Below are positions 51,205-60,799 of a DNA stretch of 64,000 nt, piece after piece. The DNA is from Sphingomonas hankookensis. GTDB lineage: Bacteria; Pseudomonadota; Alphaproteobacteria; Sphingomonadales; Sphingomonadaceae. The position numbers and the translations under genes are program-made. Numbering within the stretch: position 1 is the stretch's first letter; each line of letters opens with the position of its first letter. The DNA lies in NCBI RefSeq assembly GCF_022664465.1, contig NZ_JAKREV010000001.1:496001-560000 (forward strand), in the 5' to 3' direction. The notes under the pieces were generated by a model, which ran no database searches, was not told the DNA's origin, and saw only the letters and a program-made list of their open reading frames with translations.

Positions 51205-54200
51205 ATGAAGGTGCAGGGATTCCGCAATCCATCCATGTCGGCCAAGTGCCTGCTGATGGCGACGTCGGCCCTTGGTCTGGCGCTGACGCCGTCGATCGCG
51301 TCGGCACAGAGCGAAGCGACCGATCCGCAAGAACAGCCGGCAGTAACGTCGCAGGGTCCCCAGACCACGACCGATACCGACATCGTCGTGACCGGCATCC
51401 GCGCCGCGCTGGAATCTGCCAAGGAAATCAAGCGCCGGTCGTCGACCTTCGTCGATTCGATCACAGCGTCGGATATCGCGACGCTGCCCGATCTGTCGGT
51501 GGCAGAGGCGATCGGCCGCATTCCCGGCGTCACCATCTCGCGCTTCCCCACCGGCGGTGCCAGCCCCGACTTCCCCTCGCCCGAAGGTCGCGGCAACCTG
51601 GTGCGCGGCCTGGGGTTCGTCCGGTCGGAGTTTAACGGCCGGGACGCCTTCTCGGCCAATGGCGGCCGCTCGCTCGATTTCTCCAGCATTCCGCCCGAAC
51701 TGGTCGGCGGCGTCGACGTGTTCAAGAACCAGAGCGCCGACCTGATCGAAGGCGGCATCGGCGGCACGATCAACCTGCGCACGCTCGAACCGTTCGACAG
51801 CAAGAAGGACCTGTTCGTCATCGCGGTCGACGGCACCTATTCCGACCTGCGCAAGAAATGGTCGCCGCAGGCCAGCATCACCGCCGGCAAGCGCTTCAAC
51901 ACCGGGATCGGCGAATTCGGCATCCTCGGTTCCTATTCGCGCTCGCGCCTCGATTCGCGCATTCACGGCTGGCAGCAGAACGCGCCGATGCCGCGCGTGC
52001 TCGACTCCAACGGCAACGTGCCGGAAACGACTTTCACCGGCGCGAACAAGGTCAACGAATTCACGGGCGTCGACCCGTCGCGGATCATCGGCACCACCCC
52101 CGGTTTCCAGCTGCGCACCAACGACGTCGATCGCGAACGCATCAGCTATTACGGTGCCATCCAGTGGAAGACCGACGGTTTCCAGGTGACCGGCAAGTAC
52201 ATCCGCGCCGAAAACAAGATCAACAGCATCGAACGCACCTTCGAATGGTTTCCCGAACATGACACCGGCACCACCGCCGGTATCTCGGAACTGGTCGTGA
52301 ACAAGAATTTTGCGTCCGGCGGCCTGCCGATGTGCAGCGGACCGGGCGGTTTCCCATCGAACCCTGGCGATTGCGAACGGCTGATCCCGGTGCGCGGCGG
52401 CCTGATGGAATCGGGCTACGTCACCAACAATGCAGATTCATGGACCGGCGCGCGCGGTTCGGCGGTCGGGTCGCTGGGCATCGGCAAGATCGAGGAAGCG
52501 ACGACCGAGGACTTCAGCCTCAACCTGAAATGGAACGCGACCGACCGGTTGTTCATCACCCTCGACGGTCAATACACTAAGGCCGATGCGCGCCAGCGTT
52601 CGATCTGGGGCGGGATGAACACCTATCTCAACTGGCGCATCCGCCACGATCTCGACAATCCGTCGATCGAATTCCTGATCGACCCGCAGCACCGCTTCAA
52701 CCCGAACCAGACGCGCTTCACCGGCGATCGCGATGCGACCGATACCACGCCCGGCGTCTTCATTCCGACGCCGACCAGCACCGCCGACTTCAACGGGTCG
52801 TCGTGGCAGTTCGCCGCCGACCAGTTCCAAGTGGGCACGGGCGACCTCAAGGCGTTCCGCGCCGATCTCGACTATGATGTCTCCGGCAGCGACGGTCTGG
52901 CCAGCTGGTTCAGCAGCGTGAAGTTCGGCGCGCGCTATTCGGAACGCAGCCAGGTCAATTCGGAAATGGCGCTCAACTGGGGCTCGATCGCACCGGCATG
53001 GGACGGCCGCGGTGGCTTCGCGGTGGCGGGTACGATGCAGAACCCGTCCACGGGGTTCGAGGCGGTCGACTTCTCGAACTTCTTCCGCGGCGGCGTGGTG
53101 AAGGGCGCGAACAACGCCTTCGTCTTCGTGAACCAGAACCTGTTGTCGGACTACACTCAGTTCCGCAGCTACCTGAACAGCGAGCCGCAGCTGGCCAACA
53201 ACTATGGCTGGGTCCCGCGGGGCACCACCGATGGCGGCCGCTTCGGCAACGCGATCTTCCGTCCGGAAGACACGTCGGACATCAATGAAAAGACCCGCAA
53301 CGCCTATGTCCGCGTCGACTTCAAGCAGGAGTTCGACAATGGCATGTCGATCGACGGCAATATCGGCGTCCGCTACGTCAAGAACGACCTGAATTCGTCC
53401 GGTTTCCAGGCATTCCGTCCGTTCCAAGCCGATGCGCAGACCCCGGCGGTCGATCCGGCTACCGGCGTGCGGACCCGCACCGACGATGCCGAAGGCCGCG
53501 ACGATCCGCGCGACTTCCTGCCGCAATCGACCGCCTATTCGGAACAACAGGCGATCGCCCGCTCGCTCAAGCTGCAGGACGAGCATTGGTTGCCGTCGTT
53601 CAACGTCAAATTCAACCTGAACCGCGAAATGCTGATCCGCGGCGCCTATAGCAAGGGGTTGAGCCGGCCGAACGTGCAGGACCTGCGCGCGTCGCAGGAA
53701 TATGTCGTCACCAGCAACCGCATCAACTATCCGCAGATCACCGATCGCAACGACCCGTTGTTCGGCATCGATCGTGGTGCGCAGAACATCACGGCGGGCG
53801 AAGTCCGCGTCAGCCGCGGCAACCCGTTCCTGAAACCGACCACCGCCGACAGCTTCGACCTGTCGTACGAATGGTATTTCAAGGGCGGCTATCTGTCGGT
53901 GTCGGGCTTCTACAAGGACCTGCGCAACATCATCACCAATGGCGACCTACCGCTGGGGTCGGTGACGCTCGACGGGCAGCAGGTGCCGATCATCTACAAC
54001 GGCCCGGTCAACCAGGCGAAGGCCACGGTGAAGGGTGTCGAGGTCGGCTACCAGCAGTTCTTCGACTTCCTGCCCGGACCGCTCAAGCATCTCGGCTTCC
54101 AGGGAAACTACACCTTCATCGATGCCAAGACGACGCCGCCCGCCAACGGCGTAGACAGCGACGGCGACGGCGTGCCGGACGACGTGACCACCGTGTTCCG

Positions 54201-54549
54201 CTGGGGTGTCGACGACCTGCTCGGCCAGTCGAAGCATATCGCCAACGCGGTCGCGATCTATCAGGACAAGGTGGTCGAGGCGCGACTGGCCTATAACTGG
54301 CGCTCGTCATATCTGACGACCTATCGCGACTATGTGACGGGCAACCCTATCTACAATTCGGCGGCCGGCTTCCTCGATGCCTCGCTGAAGTTCAACATCG
54401 CGAACCTTCAGCTGCGCGGCTCGATCGCCAACATCCTCGATACGAAGAGCAAGGCGCGGTCGTACATCGATGGCGACGGCCAGCTCTACGACCGGTTCAG
54501 CTTCCTGAACGATCGCCGTATCGTGGTGGGCCTGCTCTTCCGCATCTGA
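51205..54549 (+). CDS. TonB-dependent receptor
   Basis: The 1114-residue outer-membrane receptor has a signal peptide (about residues 1-33, ending SIASAQ), then a TonB box candidate TDIVVTGIRAALESA near residue 57. The plug domain includes SDIATLPDLSVAEAIGRIPG and GIGGTINLRT. The beta-barrel ends with FLNDRRIVVGLLFRI. The plug and barrel layout is that of sphingomonad receptors for glycans and other large ligands. It is divergent from the halogenase quartet and so probably delivers a ligand related to the neighbouring genes. SD GGAGGGG at 51190 supports ATG 51205. Confidence 0.93.
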   Translation: MKVQGFRNPSMSAKCLLMATSALGLALTPSIASAQSEATDPQEQPAVTSQGPQTTTDTDIVVTGIRAALESAKEIKRRSSTFVDSITASDIATLPDLSVAEAIGRIPGVTISRFPTGGASPDFPSPEGRGNLVRGLGFVRSEFNGRDAFSANGGRSLDFSSIPPELVGGVDVFKNQSADLIEGGIGGTINLRTLEPFDSKKDLFVIAVDGTYSDLRKKWSPQASITAGKRFNTGIGEFGILGSYSRSRLDSRIHGWQQNAPMPRVLDSNGNVPETTFTGANKVNEFTGVDPSRIIGTTPGFQLRTNDVDRERISYYGAIQWKTDGFQVTGKYIRAENKINSIERTFEWFPEHDTGTTAGISELVVNKNFASGGLPMCSGPGGFPSNPGDCERLIPVRGGLMESGYVTNNADSWTGARGSAVGSLGIGKIEEATTEDFSLNLKWNATDRLFITLDGQYTKADARQRSIWGGMNTYLNWRIRHDLDNPSIEFLIDPQHRFNPNQTRFTGDRDATDTTPGVFIPTPTSTADFNGSSWQFAADQFQVGTGDLKAFRADLDYDVSGSDGLASWFSSVKFGARYSERSQVNSEMALNWGSIAPAWDGRGGFAVAGTMQNPSTGFEAVDFSNFFRGGVVKGANNAFVFVNQNLLSDYTQFRSYLNSEPQLANNYGWVPRGTTDGGRFGNAIFRPEDTSDINEKTRNAYVRVDFKQEFDNGMSIDGNIGVRYVKNDLNSSGFQAFRPFQADAQTPAVDPATGVRTRTDDAEGRDDPRDFLPQSTAYSEQQAIARSLKLQDEHWLPSFNVKFNLNREMLIRGAYSKGLSRPNVQDLRASQEYVVTSNRINYPQITDRNDPLFGIDRGAQNITAGEVRVSRGNPFLKPTTADSFDLSYEWYFKGGYLSVSGFYKDLRNIITNGDLPLGSVTLDGQQVPIIYNGPVNQAKATVKGVEVGYQQFFDFLPGPLKHLGFQGNYTFIDAKTTPPANGVDSDGDGVPDDVTTVFRWGVDDLLGQSKHIANAVAIYQDKVVEARLAYNWRSSYLTTYRDYVTGNPIYNSAAGFLDASLKFNIANLQLRGSIANILDTKSKARSYIDGDGQLYDRFSFLNDRRIVVGLLFRI

Positions 54550-54567
54550 CCCCGGAGCGGAGCGACT

Positions 54568-54597
54568 GGGAGGTGCCGTTGGCGCCTCCCCCCTTCT
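54568..54597 (+). terminator. Rho-independent terminator-like hairpin after the TonB receptor
   Basis: GGGAGGTGCC (54568-54577) and GGCGCCTCCC (54581-54590) form a 10-bp stem with one G-T pair and a 3-nt loop, followed by CCCTTCTT. It lies 18 bp after the receptor stop. Confidence 0.7.
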
Positions 54598-54650
54598 TTC
54601 CCGGATTTGAACTCTCGCGGCCGAGGCCGCCTCTCGGGTGGTGGTCAGCC

Positions 54651-56162
54651 CTATTCGTCCAGCCCGCTGAACCCGCCACCGGCGTAATCGCTGAACTTGG
54701 TGATCTGCGGCTCGAACTTCAGCGTCACCTTGCCGGTCGCACCATGGCGCTGCTTGGCGATGATCAGCTCGGCCAGGCCATAGACACGTTCCATATCCAT
54801 CGCCCATTTGGCATGATCCTCAAACACCCGCGCATCGTCGCCGTCGCGCGGACGTTTCGGTTCCTTGGCCGCGACATAATAGTCTTCGCGGTACACGAAC
54901 CACACCATGTCGGCGTCCTGTTCGATCGAGCCGGACTCGCGAAGATCGGACAGCTGCGGCCGCTTGTCCTCGCGCTGTTCGACGGCACGCGACAACTGCG
55001 ACAGCGCCATCACCGGCACGCCGATATCCTTGGCCAGCGTCTTTAGGCCGCGCGAAATTTCGGAGATTTCCTGCACGCGATTGTCGCTGCCCTTGCCCGA
55101 CCCTTGCAGCAGCTGCAGATAGTCAACGACGACCAGCCCCAGTTCCCCGTCCAGCTTGCGCTGCAACCGTCGGACGCGGGTATGAAGACCGGAAATCGTC
55201 AGACCCGCGGTATCGTCGATGAAGAGCGGCAGCTGTTCCAGATCGGCGGCGGTGTTGGCGAGCCGGGTGAAGTCCTCCTTGCGGATCTTGCCCATGCGCA
55301 GCGCTTCGGAGCTGATTTCCGCCTGTTCGGCCATGATACGCGTGGCGAGCTGATCGGCGGACATTTCCAGCGAAAAGAACGCGACCTTCGCGCCGACCGA
55401 CTTGCCCTTTTCCATGCCGGCACGCTGGTCGTCCATGTAGCGTTGCGCCGCATTGAACGCGATATTGGTGGCGAGCGAGGTCTTGCCCATGCCGGGACGT
55501 CCGGCAAGAATGATCAGATCGCTATGATGCATGCCGCCGATCCGGCCGTTGACCGAATTGAGCCCGGTGGTGACCCCCGACAGGCCGCCGCCCGAGTTCA
55601 TCGCACGCTCGGCCATGCGTACCGCCATCGTCGTCGCCTGCGCGAACGACTTGACCGCATTGGCCGAACTGCCCTCTGCCGCGACCTTGAACAGCGCCTC
55701 TTCCGCCGCCTCGATCTGCTTCTTGGGGTCGACCTCGGTCGAGGTATCGGTGGCGTTCTCGACCAGCGTGCGACCGACGGTAATCAGCGCACGCAACTGC
55801 GCCAGGTCGTAGATCTGCTGCGCGAACTGCCGCGCGCCGATCAGGCTGGCGTTGCTGCCGGTGATCTCGACCAGATATTGCGTGCCGCCGCGCGCCGCCA
55901 GCAACTCGTCGCCATCGAACATCGGGCGCAGCGTCACCGGGCTCGCGATCATCCCCGTCCGGCGCACGTTGCGGATGCATTCGAAGATGCGGGCATGGGC
56001 GGGGTCGTAGAAATGCTCGACGTCCAACCGCTCGACCATGTCGTCGGCCAGGCCATTGTCGATCAGCATCGCGCCCAGCAGCGCCGCCTCCGCATCGACG
56101 TTATGGGGCACGCGCGGGGGTTGCGGGGGCGTTGCCCCGCCGATGCTGTGAACAGTGGCCAT
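54651..56162 (-). CDS. dnaB: Replicative DNA helicase DnaB
   Basis: The 503-residue hexameric helicase unwinds DNA at the replication fork. The N-terminal domain starts after the PHNVDAEAALLGAMLIDNGL segment. The RecA-like C-terminal domain carries Walker A LAGRPGMGKTSLA near residue 222, Walker B LGLVVVDYLQLLQG, and downstream SRLSRAVEQR-like and ESGSIEQDADMVWFVYRE motifs. ATG 56162 has AGGGGG two bases upstream and is preferred over the in-frame ATG 56183. The gene is convergent with the receptor gene and divergent from UPF0262. Confidence 0.97.
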   Translation of the reverse strand: MATVHSIGGATPPQPPRVPHNVDAEAALLGAMLIDNGLADDMVERLDVEHFYDPAHARIFECIRNVRRTGMIASPVTLRPMFDGDELLAARGGTQYLVEITGSNASLIGARQFAQQIYDLAQLRALITVGRTLVENATDTSTEVDPKKQIEAAEEALFKVAAEGSSANAVKSFAQATTMAVRMAERAMNSGGGLSGVTTGLNSVNGRIGGMHHSDLIILAGRPGMGKTSLATNIAFNAAQRYMDDQRAGMEKGKSVGAKVAFFSLEMSADQLATRIMAEQAEISSEALRMGKIRKEDFTRLANTAADLEQLPLFIDDTAGLTISGLHTRVRRLQRKLDGELGLVVVDYLQLLQGSGKGSDNRVQEISEISRGLKTLAKDIGVPVMALSQLSRAVEQREDKRPQLSDLRESGSIEQDADMVWFVYREDYYVAAKEPKRPRDGDDARVFEDHAKWAMDMERVYGLAELIIAKQRHGATGKVTLKFEPQITKFSDYAGGGFSGLDE

Positions 56163-56252
56163 ATCCCCCTGTCCCACCGGCATCGCCGTATCACAAGCGG
56201 CTTGCGTCGAAATGGGCTGTGGAAACCGTCGACAACCCGCTAAGTGCCCCGG

Positions 56253-56735
56253 ATGGCCGATCCCCGGATCATCGACGTGACCCTCGACGAGCGCACCATC
56301 TTATGGCGCAGCGCCGATATCGAGCAGGAACGCCGCATCGCGGTCTTCGACCTGCTGGAGGCGAATCACTTCGCCCCGCAGCGTGAGACGCCGGATGCCT
56401 ATGCCGGCCCCTATCGCATCGCGCTGTCGGTGCCCGAAGGCCGCCTCGCCATCGATATTGCGCGCGAGGACGGGACGCTGATCGAGACGCTGGTGCTGGG
56501 CATGGCGCGGCTGCGTCGCCCGATCCGCGACTATTTCGCGATCTGCGACAGCTATTACAAAGCCATCCGACAGGCGACCCCGCACGAGATCGAGACGATC
56601 GACATGGCCAGGCGCGGCATCCACAACGAAGCCGCCGAAGCCTTGCGCGAGCGGCTGGACGGCAAGGTCGCGATCGATTTCGACACCGCGCGCCGCCTGT
56701 TCACGCTGATCTGCGTGCTGCATATCAAGGGATGA
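56253..56735 (+). CDS. UPF0262 family protein
   Basis: The 160-residue product matches UPF0262, a small alphaproteobacterial family of unknown function. The N-terminal segment has IIDVTLDERTILWRSADIEQ. The core LVLGMARLRRPIRDYFAIC and the C-terminal DFDTARRLFTLICVLHIKG are typical. It is a soluble protein. ATG 56253 is chosen as the family start; an ATG three codons upstream is possible. It overlaps the next gene by 4 nt and is probably the first gene of a UPF0262-GH25-like-cdd-dcd transcript. Confidence 0.88.
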   Translation: MADPRIIDVTLDERTILWRSADIEQERRIAVFDLLEANHFAPQRETPDAYAGPYRIALSVPEGRLAIDIAREDGTLIETLVLGMARLRRPIRDYFAICDSYYKAIRQATPHEIETIDMARRGIHNEAAEALRERLDGKVAIDFDTARRLFTLICVLHIKG

Positions 56736-57403
56736 TGCGGACGCGATTGATCCTTGGTTTGGGCGTAGTGCTGGTGATCGCCGCGGTCGTCGCATGGCGC
56801 TGGTCGCTCGGCTGGCATCCGTCGCCCACGCGCTTTCCGGTACAGGGCTTGAGCGTCGCCGCGACCGACGGGCCGGTAGACTGGCCGATGGTGCGGGCGC
56901 GCGGCGCCGACTTCGCCTTCGTCACCGCGTCGAACGGCACGACCCGCGATCCCGCGTTCGAGGCGAACTGGAACGGCGCGCATGCCGCCGGCCTGCGTCA
57001 CGGCGCGCTCCACATCTTTTCGCTGTGCGAACCGACCGCCGATCAGGTCACTGCCTATCTGACCACCGTGCCGCGTGCCGCCGATGCACTGCCCGCCGCG
57101 CTGGCGCTCGACTTCACGCCCGGTTGCGATACGCGGCCGACGCGGGCGCAGGTGCTGACCGCGATCCGCGGCTTTCTGGCGCCGGCCGAATATCATGACG
57201 GCCGGGCGATGATGCTGCGTATTTCCCCGGCGTTCGAGGACGAATATCGGGTGAGCGAGGCGATCGTCCGCCCGCTGTGGGCCACGCGGCGTTTTGTCGA
57301 ACCCGACTATCTGGCGCGGCGGTGGCGATTGTGGCAGGCGAACCCGACGCGGCGCATCGAAGGCGTCGCCGACAGTGTCGCGTGGAGTGTAGCCGCCCAA
57401 TGA
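56732..57403 (+). CDS. GH25-like protein with degenerate catalytic site
   Basis: The 223-residue protein has an N-terminal membrane anchor (about residues 6-22, LILGLGVVLVIAAVVAW) and a region resembling glycoside hydrolase family 25 lysozymes: DGPVDWPMVRARGADFAFVT and GLRHGALHIFS. Family landmarks look altered. The KATEG strand is FVTASNGTT, and the LDxE strand containing the catalytic Glu reads ALALDFTPG. It may therefore be a membrane-anchored pseudoenzyme that binds peptidoglycan. It overlaps both neighbours by 4 nt. Confidence 0.7.
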   Translation: MMRTRLILGLGVVLVIAAVVAWRWSLGWHPSPTRFPVQGLSVAATDGPVDWPMVRARGADFAFVTASNGTTRDPAFEANWNGAHAAGLRHGALHIFSLCEPTADQVTAYLTTVPRAADALPAALALDFTPGCDTRPTRAQVLTAIRGFLAPAEYHDGRAMMLRISPAFEDEYRVSEAIVRPLWATRRFVEPDYLARRWRLWQANPTRRIEGVADSVAWSVAAQ

Positions 57404-57843
57404 CCGATCCCGAAGCGTTGATCGACGCGGCCCGCCGCGCCGCCGCCCACGCCCATGCGCCCTATTCGCGCTTTGCGGTGGGGGCCGCGCTGCTGCTGAC
57501 CGATGGGTCGGTCGTCACCGGCACGAATTTCGAAAACGCCAGCTATGGCCTGTCGCTCTGCGCCGAAACTGTCGCCACCGCGACTGCCAATGCATCGGGC
57601 CGGCTGGGCGATATCGTCGCGGTCGGCATCGTCGGCGGGCGGATGGGCGAAGGCGACACCGTGCCCGTTCGCCCCTGCGGCCGCTGCCGCCAGGTGCTGA
57701 ACGAAGCCGCGCAGATCGGCAGGCGGGAGCTGACCGTCCACTGCTCGGGGCTGGGCGGCGGTACCATCGAAACGCATCGCCTGTCTGACCTGCTGCCGCA
57801 CGCGTTCGGACCGGCCGACCTTGGCATTGGGGGACACGCATGA
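57400..57843 (+). CDS. cdd: Cytidine deaminase
   Basis: The 147-residue enzyme deaminates cytidine and deoxycytidine in pyrimidine salvage. The zinc-binding motifs are [11 protein letters not shown] (Cys and catalytic Glu, near residue 53) and [12 protein letters not shown] (the other two Cys, near residue 90). The N-terminal [14 protein letters not shown] is also typical. It is coupled to dcd by a 4-nt overlap, placing two cytosine-nucleotide deaminases together. Confidence 0.95.
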   Translation: MTDPEALIDAARRAAAHAHAPYSRFAVGAALLLTDGSVVTGTNFENASYGLSLCAETVATATANASGRLGDIVAVGIVGGRMGEGDTVPVRPCGRCRQVLNEAAQIGRRELTVHCSGLGGGTIETHRLSDLLPHAFGPADLGIGGHA

Positions 57844-58394
57844 GCATCCTGTCGGACCACTGGATTCGCGAACAGGCGCTGGCGACCGGCATGATCGAGC
57901 CGTTCGTCGAATCGCAACGCCGCGAGGGGTGCATCAGCTACGGCCTGTCGTCCTACGGCTATGACGCCCGGGTGTCGGACGAGTTCAAGATCTTCACCAA
58001 CGTCGATTCGGCGGTGGTCGACCCCAAGGACTTTGCGCAGAACAGCTTCGTCGATCGCAAGACCGATGTATGCATCATCCCACCCAACAGCTTCGCACTC
58101 GCTCGTACCGTCGAATATTTCCGCGTGCCGCGCGACGTGCTGGTCATCTGCCTCGGCAAGTCGACCTATGCCCGCTGCGGGATTATCGTGAACGTGACCC
58201 CGCTCGAACCCGAATGGGAAGGCCATGTCACGCTGGAGTTTTCCAACACCACGCCGCTCCCGGCGAAAATCTACGCCAACGAAGGCGCGTGCCAGTTCCT
58301 GTTCCTGAAGGGCGACCAGCCCTGTGGCACCAGCTATGCCGACCGCGCCGGCAAATATATGGGCCAGCGCGGGGTTACGCTGCCCCGGCTGTAA
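57840..58394 (+). CDS. dcd: dCTP deaminase
   Basis: The 184-residue enzyme deaminates dCTP to dUTP, the main route to dTTP precursors in Proteobacteria. It carries the dUTPase-like fold with [20 protein letters not shown], catalytic region [20 protein letters not shown] (Glu near residue 126) and the C-terminal [16 protein letters not shown] 57840 overlaps cdd. It ends 25 bp before the convergent comEC stop. Confidence 0.96.
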   Translation: MSILSDHWIREQALATGMIEPFVESQRREGCISYGLSSYGYDARVSDEFKIFTNVDSAVVDPKDFAQNSFVDRKTDVCIIPPNSFALARTVEYFRVPRDVLVICLGKSTYARCGIIVNVTPLEPEWEGHVTLEFSNTTPLPAKIYANEGACQFLFLKGDQPCGTSYADRAGKYMGQRGVTLPRL

Positions 58395-58402
58395 TACCCG
58401 AA

Positions 58403-58499
58403 CCTGCTCCCCTCCTTGGTCAGGGGAGGGGCTGAGGGTGGGTCGGCCGATGGTCGGATGAACGCGTTCCGTCGCGGACCAACCCTGTCCGGGAAGGGG
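58403..58499. repeat. Family B element at the comEC 3' end, copy 3
   Basis: CTGCTCCCCTCCTTGGTCAG begins the element and CAACCCTGTCCGGGAAGGGG ends it. The GGGTGGGTCGG segment matches the copy inside comEC at 60200. The comEC stop codon (58420-58422) lies within it, so the last ~26 codons of ComEC are repeat-derived. Confidence 0.8.
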
Positions 58500-60765
58500 A
58501 GAAACCGGCCCTCGGCACCCGCGGCGGCGCGACCGTCGCTGGCACCTCCCATGGATGCGCACCCCCACGCCGCGCCGTCGTCACCCGCCCGGTCGACAGC
58601 GTCACCGCCACCCCGCCGGTCCGCCGCAGCATCGTGCGGTCGAGCTTCAACCAGCGTGGCCGGCATTTGTCGGGCAGTTGCCGCTCACTGACGACAATAT
58701 CTGCCCGTGCACAGGCGGCGACCAGTTCCGCCCATGGCACCGCATAGCCGCTACGCGTCGCGAGGATCGTCCAGCGCCGCCCGCCCGCCTCCCGCGTCGC
58801 CACGCACAGGTCCGGGCTGCACCGCGCATCGGGTTGCTCGGACAGCGGCGGCAGGTCGCCGGTGACGCCCCCGCCCTCGCCTAGCGTCGACCGGACATAG
58901 TCACCCGCCCGATCGCGCAATATCGCCATCCCGCCATCCGCGGTCGCCAGCGCCAGATGCCGTCCGTCGCCGGTCACCAGCAAATCGGGCGCCGGTGTCG
59001 CCAACGCCCAGAGCGCGCCCGCCGCTACCGGTACCACGCCCCACCGCCGCCACCGCTCGCGCCACAACGCGATCCACAGCCCGCCCGCGACCATCAGCGC
59101 GAACGCCCCATCGGGCATCGCCGGCAGCGCCGCGACCGATCCCGGCGCCGACGACACGAGGTGCGCGATCCACAGCAGCAGCGCCAGCGACCGCTCGACC
59201 GCCCACCATGCCGGCGCGCCCAGCCCGACCACATCGAGCAGCAGCGCCAGCGCCTCCAGCGGCATGGTGACGAACGTCGTCAGCGGGATCGCGACGATAT
59301 TGGCGAGCGCGCCGTACAGTCCGGCCTTGTGGAAGTGATACAGTCCGATCGGCATCAACGCCGCCTCGACGACCAGCCCGGTCAGCAACAGCGAACCGAG
59401 CCCGCGCAGCAACCGCCACCACGCCGCCTCGCCGCGGCCAAGGAACCAGCCACGCACCCGCGGATGTTCATGCAGCGCGACGATCGCCGTCACCGCGGCA
59501 AAGCTCAATTGAAAGCTCGGTCCCGCCAGCGACTCGGGCAACACCAGCAGCACGAGCAACGCCCCCGTCGCGATCATCCGCAGCGTGATCGCCTCGCGCC
59601 CCAGCGACAGCGCCGCCAGCACCAGCAACGCGGCGATGCACGACCGCACCGTCGGCACGTCCGCGCCCGATAACCAGGTATAGCCGAGCGCCGCGACCGC
59701 CCCCGAACCTGCCGCTACCACCGGCAACCGGACGCGCAATGCCAGCGGCGGGAACAGCGCCAACAGCTTCAGCACCAGGGTCATCGTCGCCACGACGACC
59801 GCGGTGACGTGCAGGCCGCTGATCGACAACAGGTGCGCCAGCCCCGAACGGCGCATCGCCTCGGCATCTTCCTCGGCAATCGCGCCGCGATCGCCGGTCA
59901 CGAACGCGGCGGCGATCCCGCCCGTGCTGCCTTCGATCCGCGCGACGATATGGTTGGTCAGCGACGCACGCAGCCCGGCATTGCCGGCGTCACCCGCAGC
60001 GATCACCCGGATCGGCGCAAAGCCGCGCCCGGTCGCACCGATCCCCTGAAACCACGCCGTCCGCGCAAAGTCATAGGCGCCGGGCAACGCGGCCGACGGC
60101 GGCGGCATCAGGCGCGCACGCAGCGACAGCCTCGCTCCCGGTACTACCCCCGGCGGCAGGTCGCTTTCGGCCACATTGACGCGGATCAGAGGCGGCAATC
60201 CTCCCCTCCCTGGAAGGGAGGGATCGGGGGTGGGTCGGATTCCGCCTGACGCAGCGCCAGCGATCATCGCAGACCTGCCCACCCCCGCCCCCTCCCTTCC
60301 AGAGAGGGGAGTGGAGCCGGCAACCGGCGCCAGCGTCAGCCGCACCAGTTCGCGCGCCGGCAACGGCTCGACCCGCTCGACGTCGCCGGTGAACGCCACC
60401 ACCACCGGTCGCGCCAGCACCGGCGCGGCGACCCGCTCCGCCCGCCACCACACCAGCGTGCAGCCCAGCATCGCCAGCATCCCCGCTACCGTCACCGCCC
60501 GCGCGGTCCGCGTCCCCCATGGCAGCACCATCCCCGCCAGCGCGACCGACAGCGCCAGCAACAGGAACACCGCCCACGCCCCCTGCCCCGGCAACAGGAA
60601 CCATGCGGCGATTCCCAGCCCCAGCGCGACCGGCATCCACAGCGGCAATTGCCCCCGTTCGGCTTCCGCCAACGCCTCCAGCCGCCCAAGGAACCCGGAC
60701 GGGGGGCGCACGGTTTGAAGCGTGCCGGGTGCCATGCTAGGGGCGGTCGCGGCTGAGTTTGCCAT
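58420..60765 (-). CDS. comEC: ComEC/Rec2 DNA-uptake channel protein, with in-frame repeat
   Basis: The 781-residue integral membrane protein is the ComEC channel that moves single-stranded DNA into the cytoplasm during transformation. Visible are the N-terminal helices ([20 protein letters not shown]), an OB-fold-like segment around [17 protein letters not shown], the competence core [20 protein letters not shown] and a C-terminal beta-lactamase-like domain. Residues about 152-189 ([13 protein letters not shown] to PDPSLPGRG) are encoded by a family B repeat in frame. The C-terminus ends inside another family B copy. A divergent gltX start lies 34 bp away. Confidence 0.9.
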   Translation of the reverse strand: MANSAATAPSMAPGTLQTVRPPSGFLGRLEALAEAERGQLPLWMPVALGLGIAAWFLLPGQGAWAVFLLLALSVALAGMVLPWGTRTARAVTVAGMLAMLGCTLVWWRAERVAAPVLARPVVVAFTGDVERVEPLPARELVRLTLAPVAGSTPLSGREGAGVGRSAMIAGAASGGIRPTPDPSLPGRGGLPPLIRVNVAESDLPPGVVPGARLSLRARLMPPPSAALPGAYDFARTAWFQGIGATGRGFAPIRVIAAGDAGNAGLRASLTNHIVARIEGSTGGIAAAFVTGDRGAIAEEDAEAMRRSGLAHLLSISGLHVTAVVVATMTLVLKLLALFPPLALRVRLPVVAAGSGAVAALGYTWLSGADVPTVRSCIAALLVLAALSLGREAITLRMIATGALLVLLVLPESLAGPSFQLSFAAVTAIVALHEHPRVRGWFLGRGEAAWWRLLRGLGSLLLTGLVVEAALMPIGLYHFHKAGLYGALANIVAIPLTTFVTMPLEALALLLDVVGLGAPAWWAVERSLALLLWIAHLVSSAPGSVAALPAMPDGAFALMVAGGLWIALWRERWRRWGVVPVAAGALWALATPAPDLLVTGDGRHLALATADGGMAILRDRAGDYVRSTLGEGGGVTGDLPPLSEQPDARCSPDLCVATREAGGRRWTILATRSGYAVPWAELVAACARADIVVSERQLPDKCRPRWLKLDRTMLRRTGGVAVTLSTGRVTTARRGGAHPWEVPATVAPPRVPRAGFSPSRTGLVRDGTRSSDHRPTHPQPLP
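60200..60311. repeat. Family B element inside comEC, copy 4
   Basis: CCTCCCCTCCCTGGAAGGGA at the left and TCCCTTCCAGAGAGGGGA at the right are inverted arms. They are preceded and followed by the GGGTGGGTCGGA and GCCCACCCCCGCC segments seen in copy 3. The whole element is read in frame by comEC as a 37- to 38-residue insertion. Confidence 0.85.
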
Positions 60766-60799
60766 ATCTTGTCCACCCGATTTCTGGGAGCATCCGCGC

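Noticed and set aside
60722-60799. ATG-started extension of gltX
   Set aside because: It would add 26 unrelated residues overlapping the comEC start; TTG 60800 with GGGAG upstream fits the family better.
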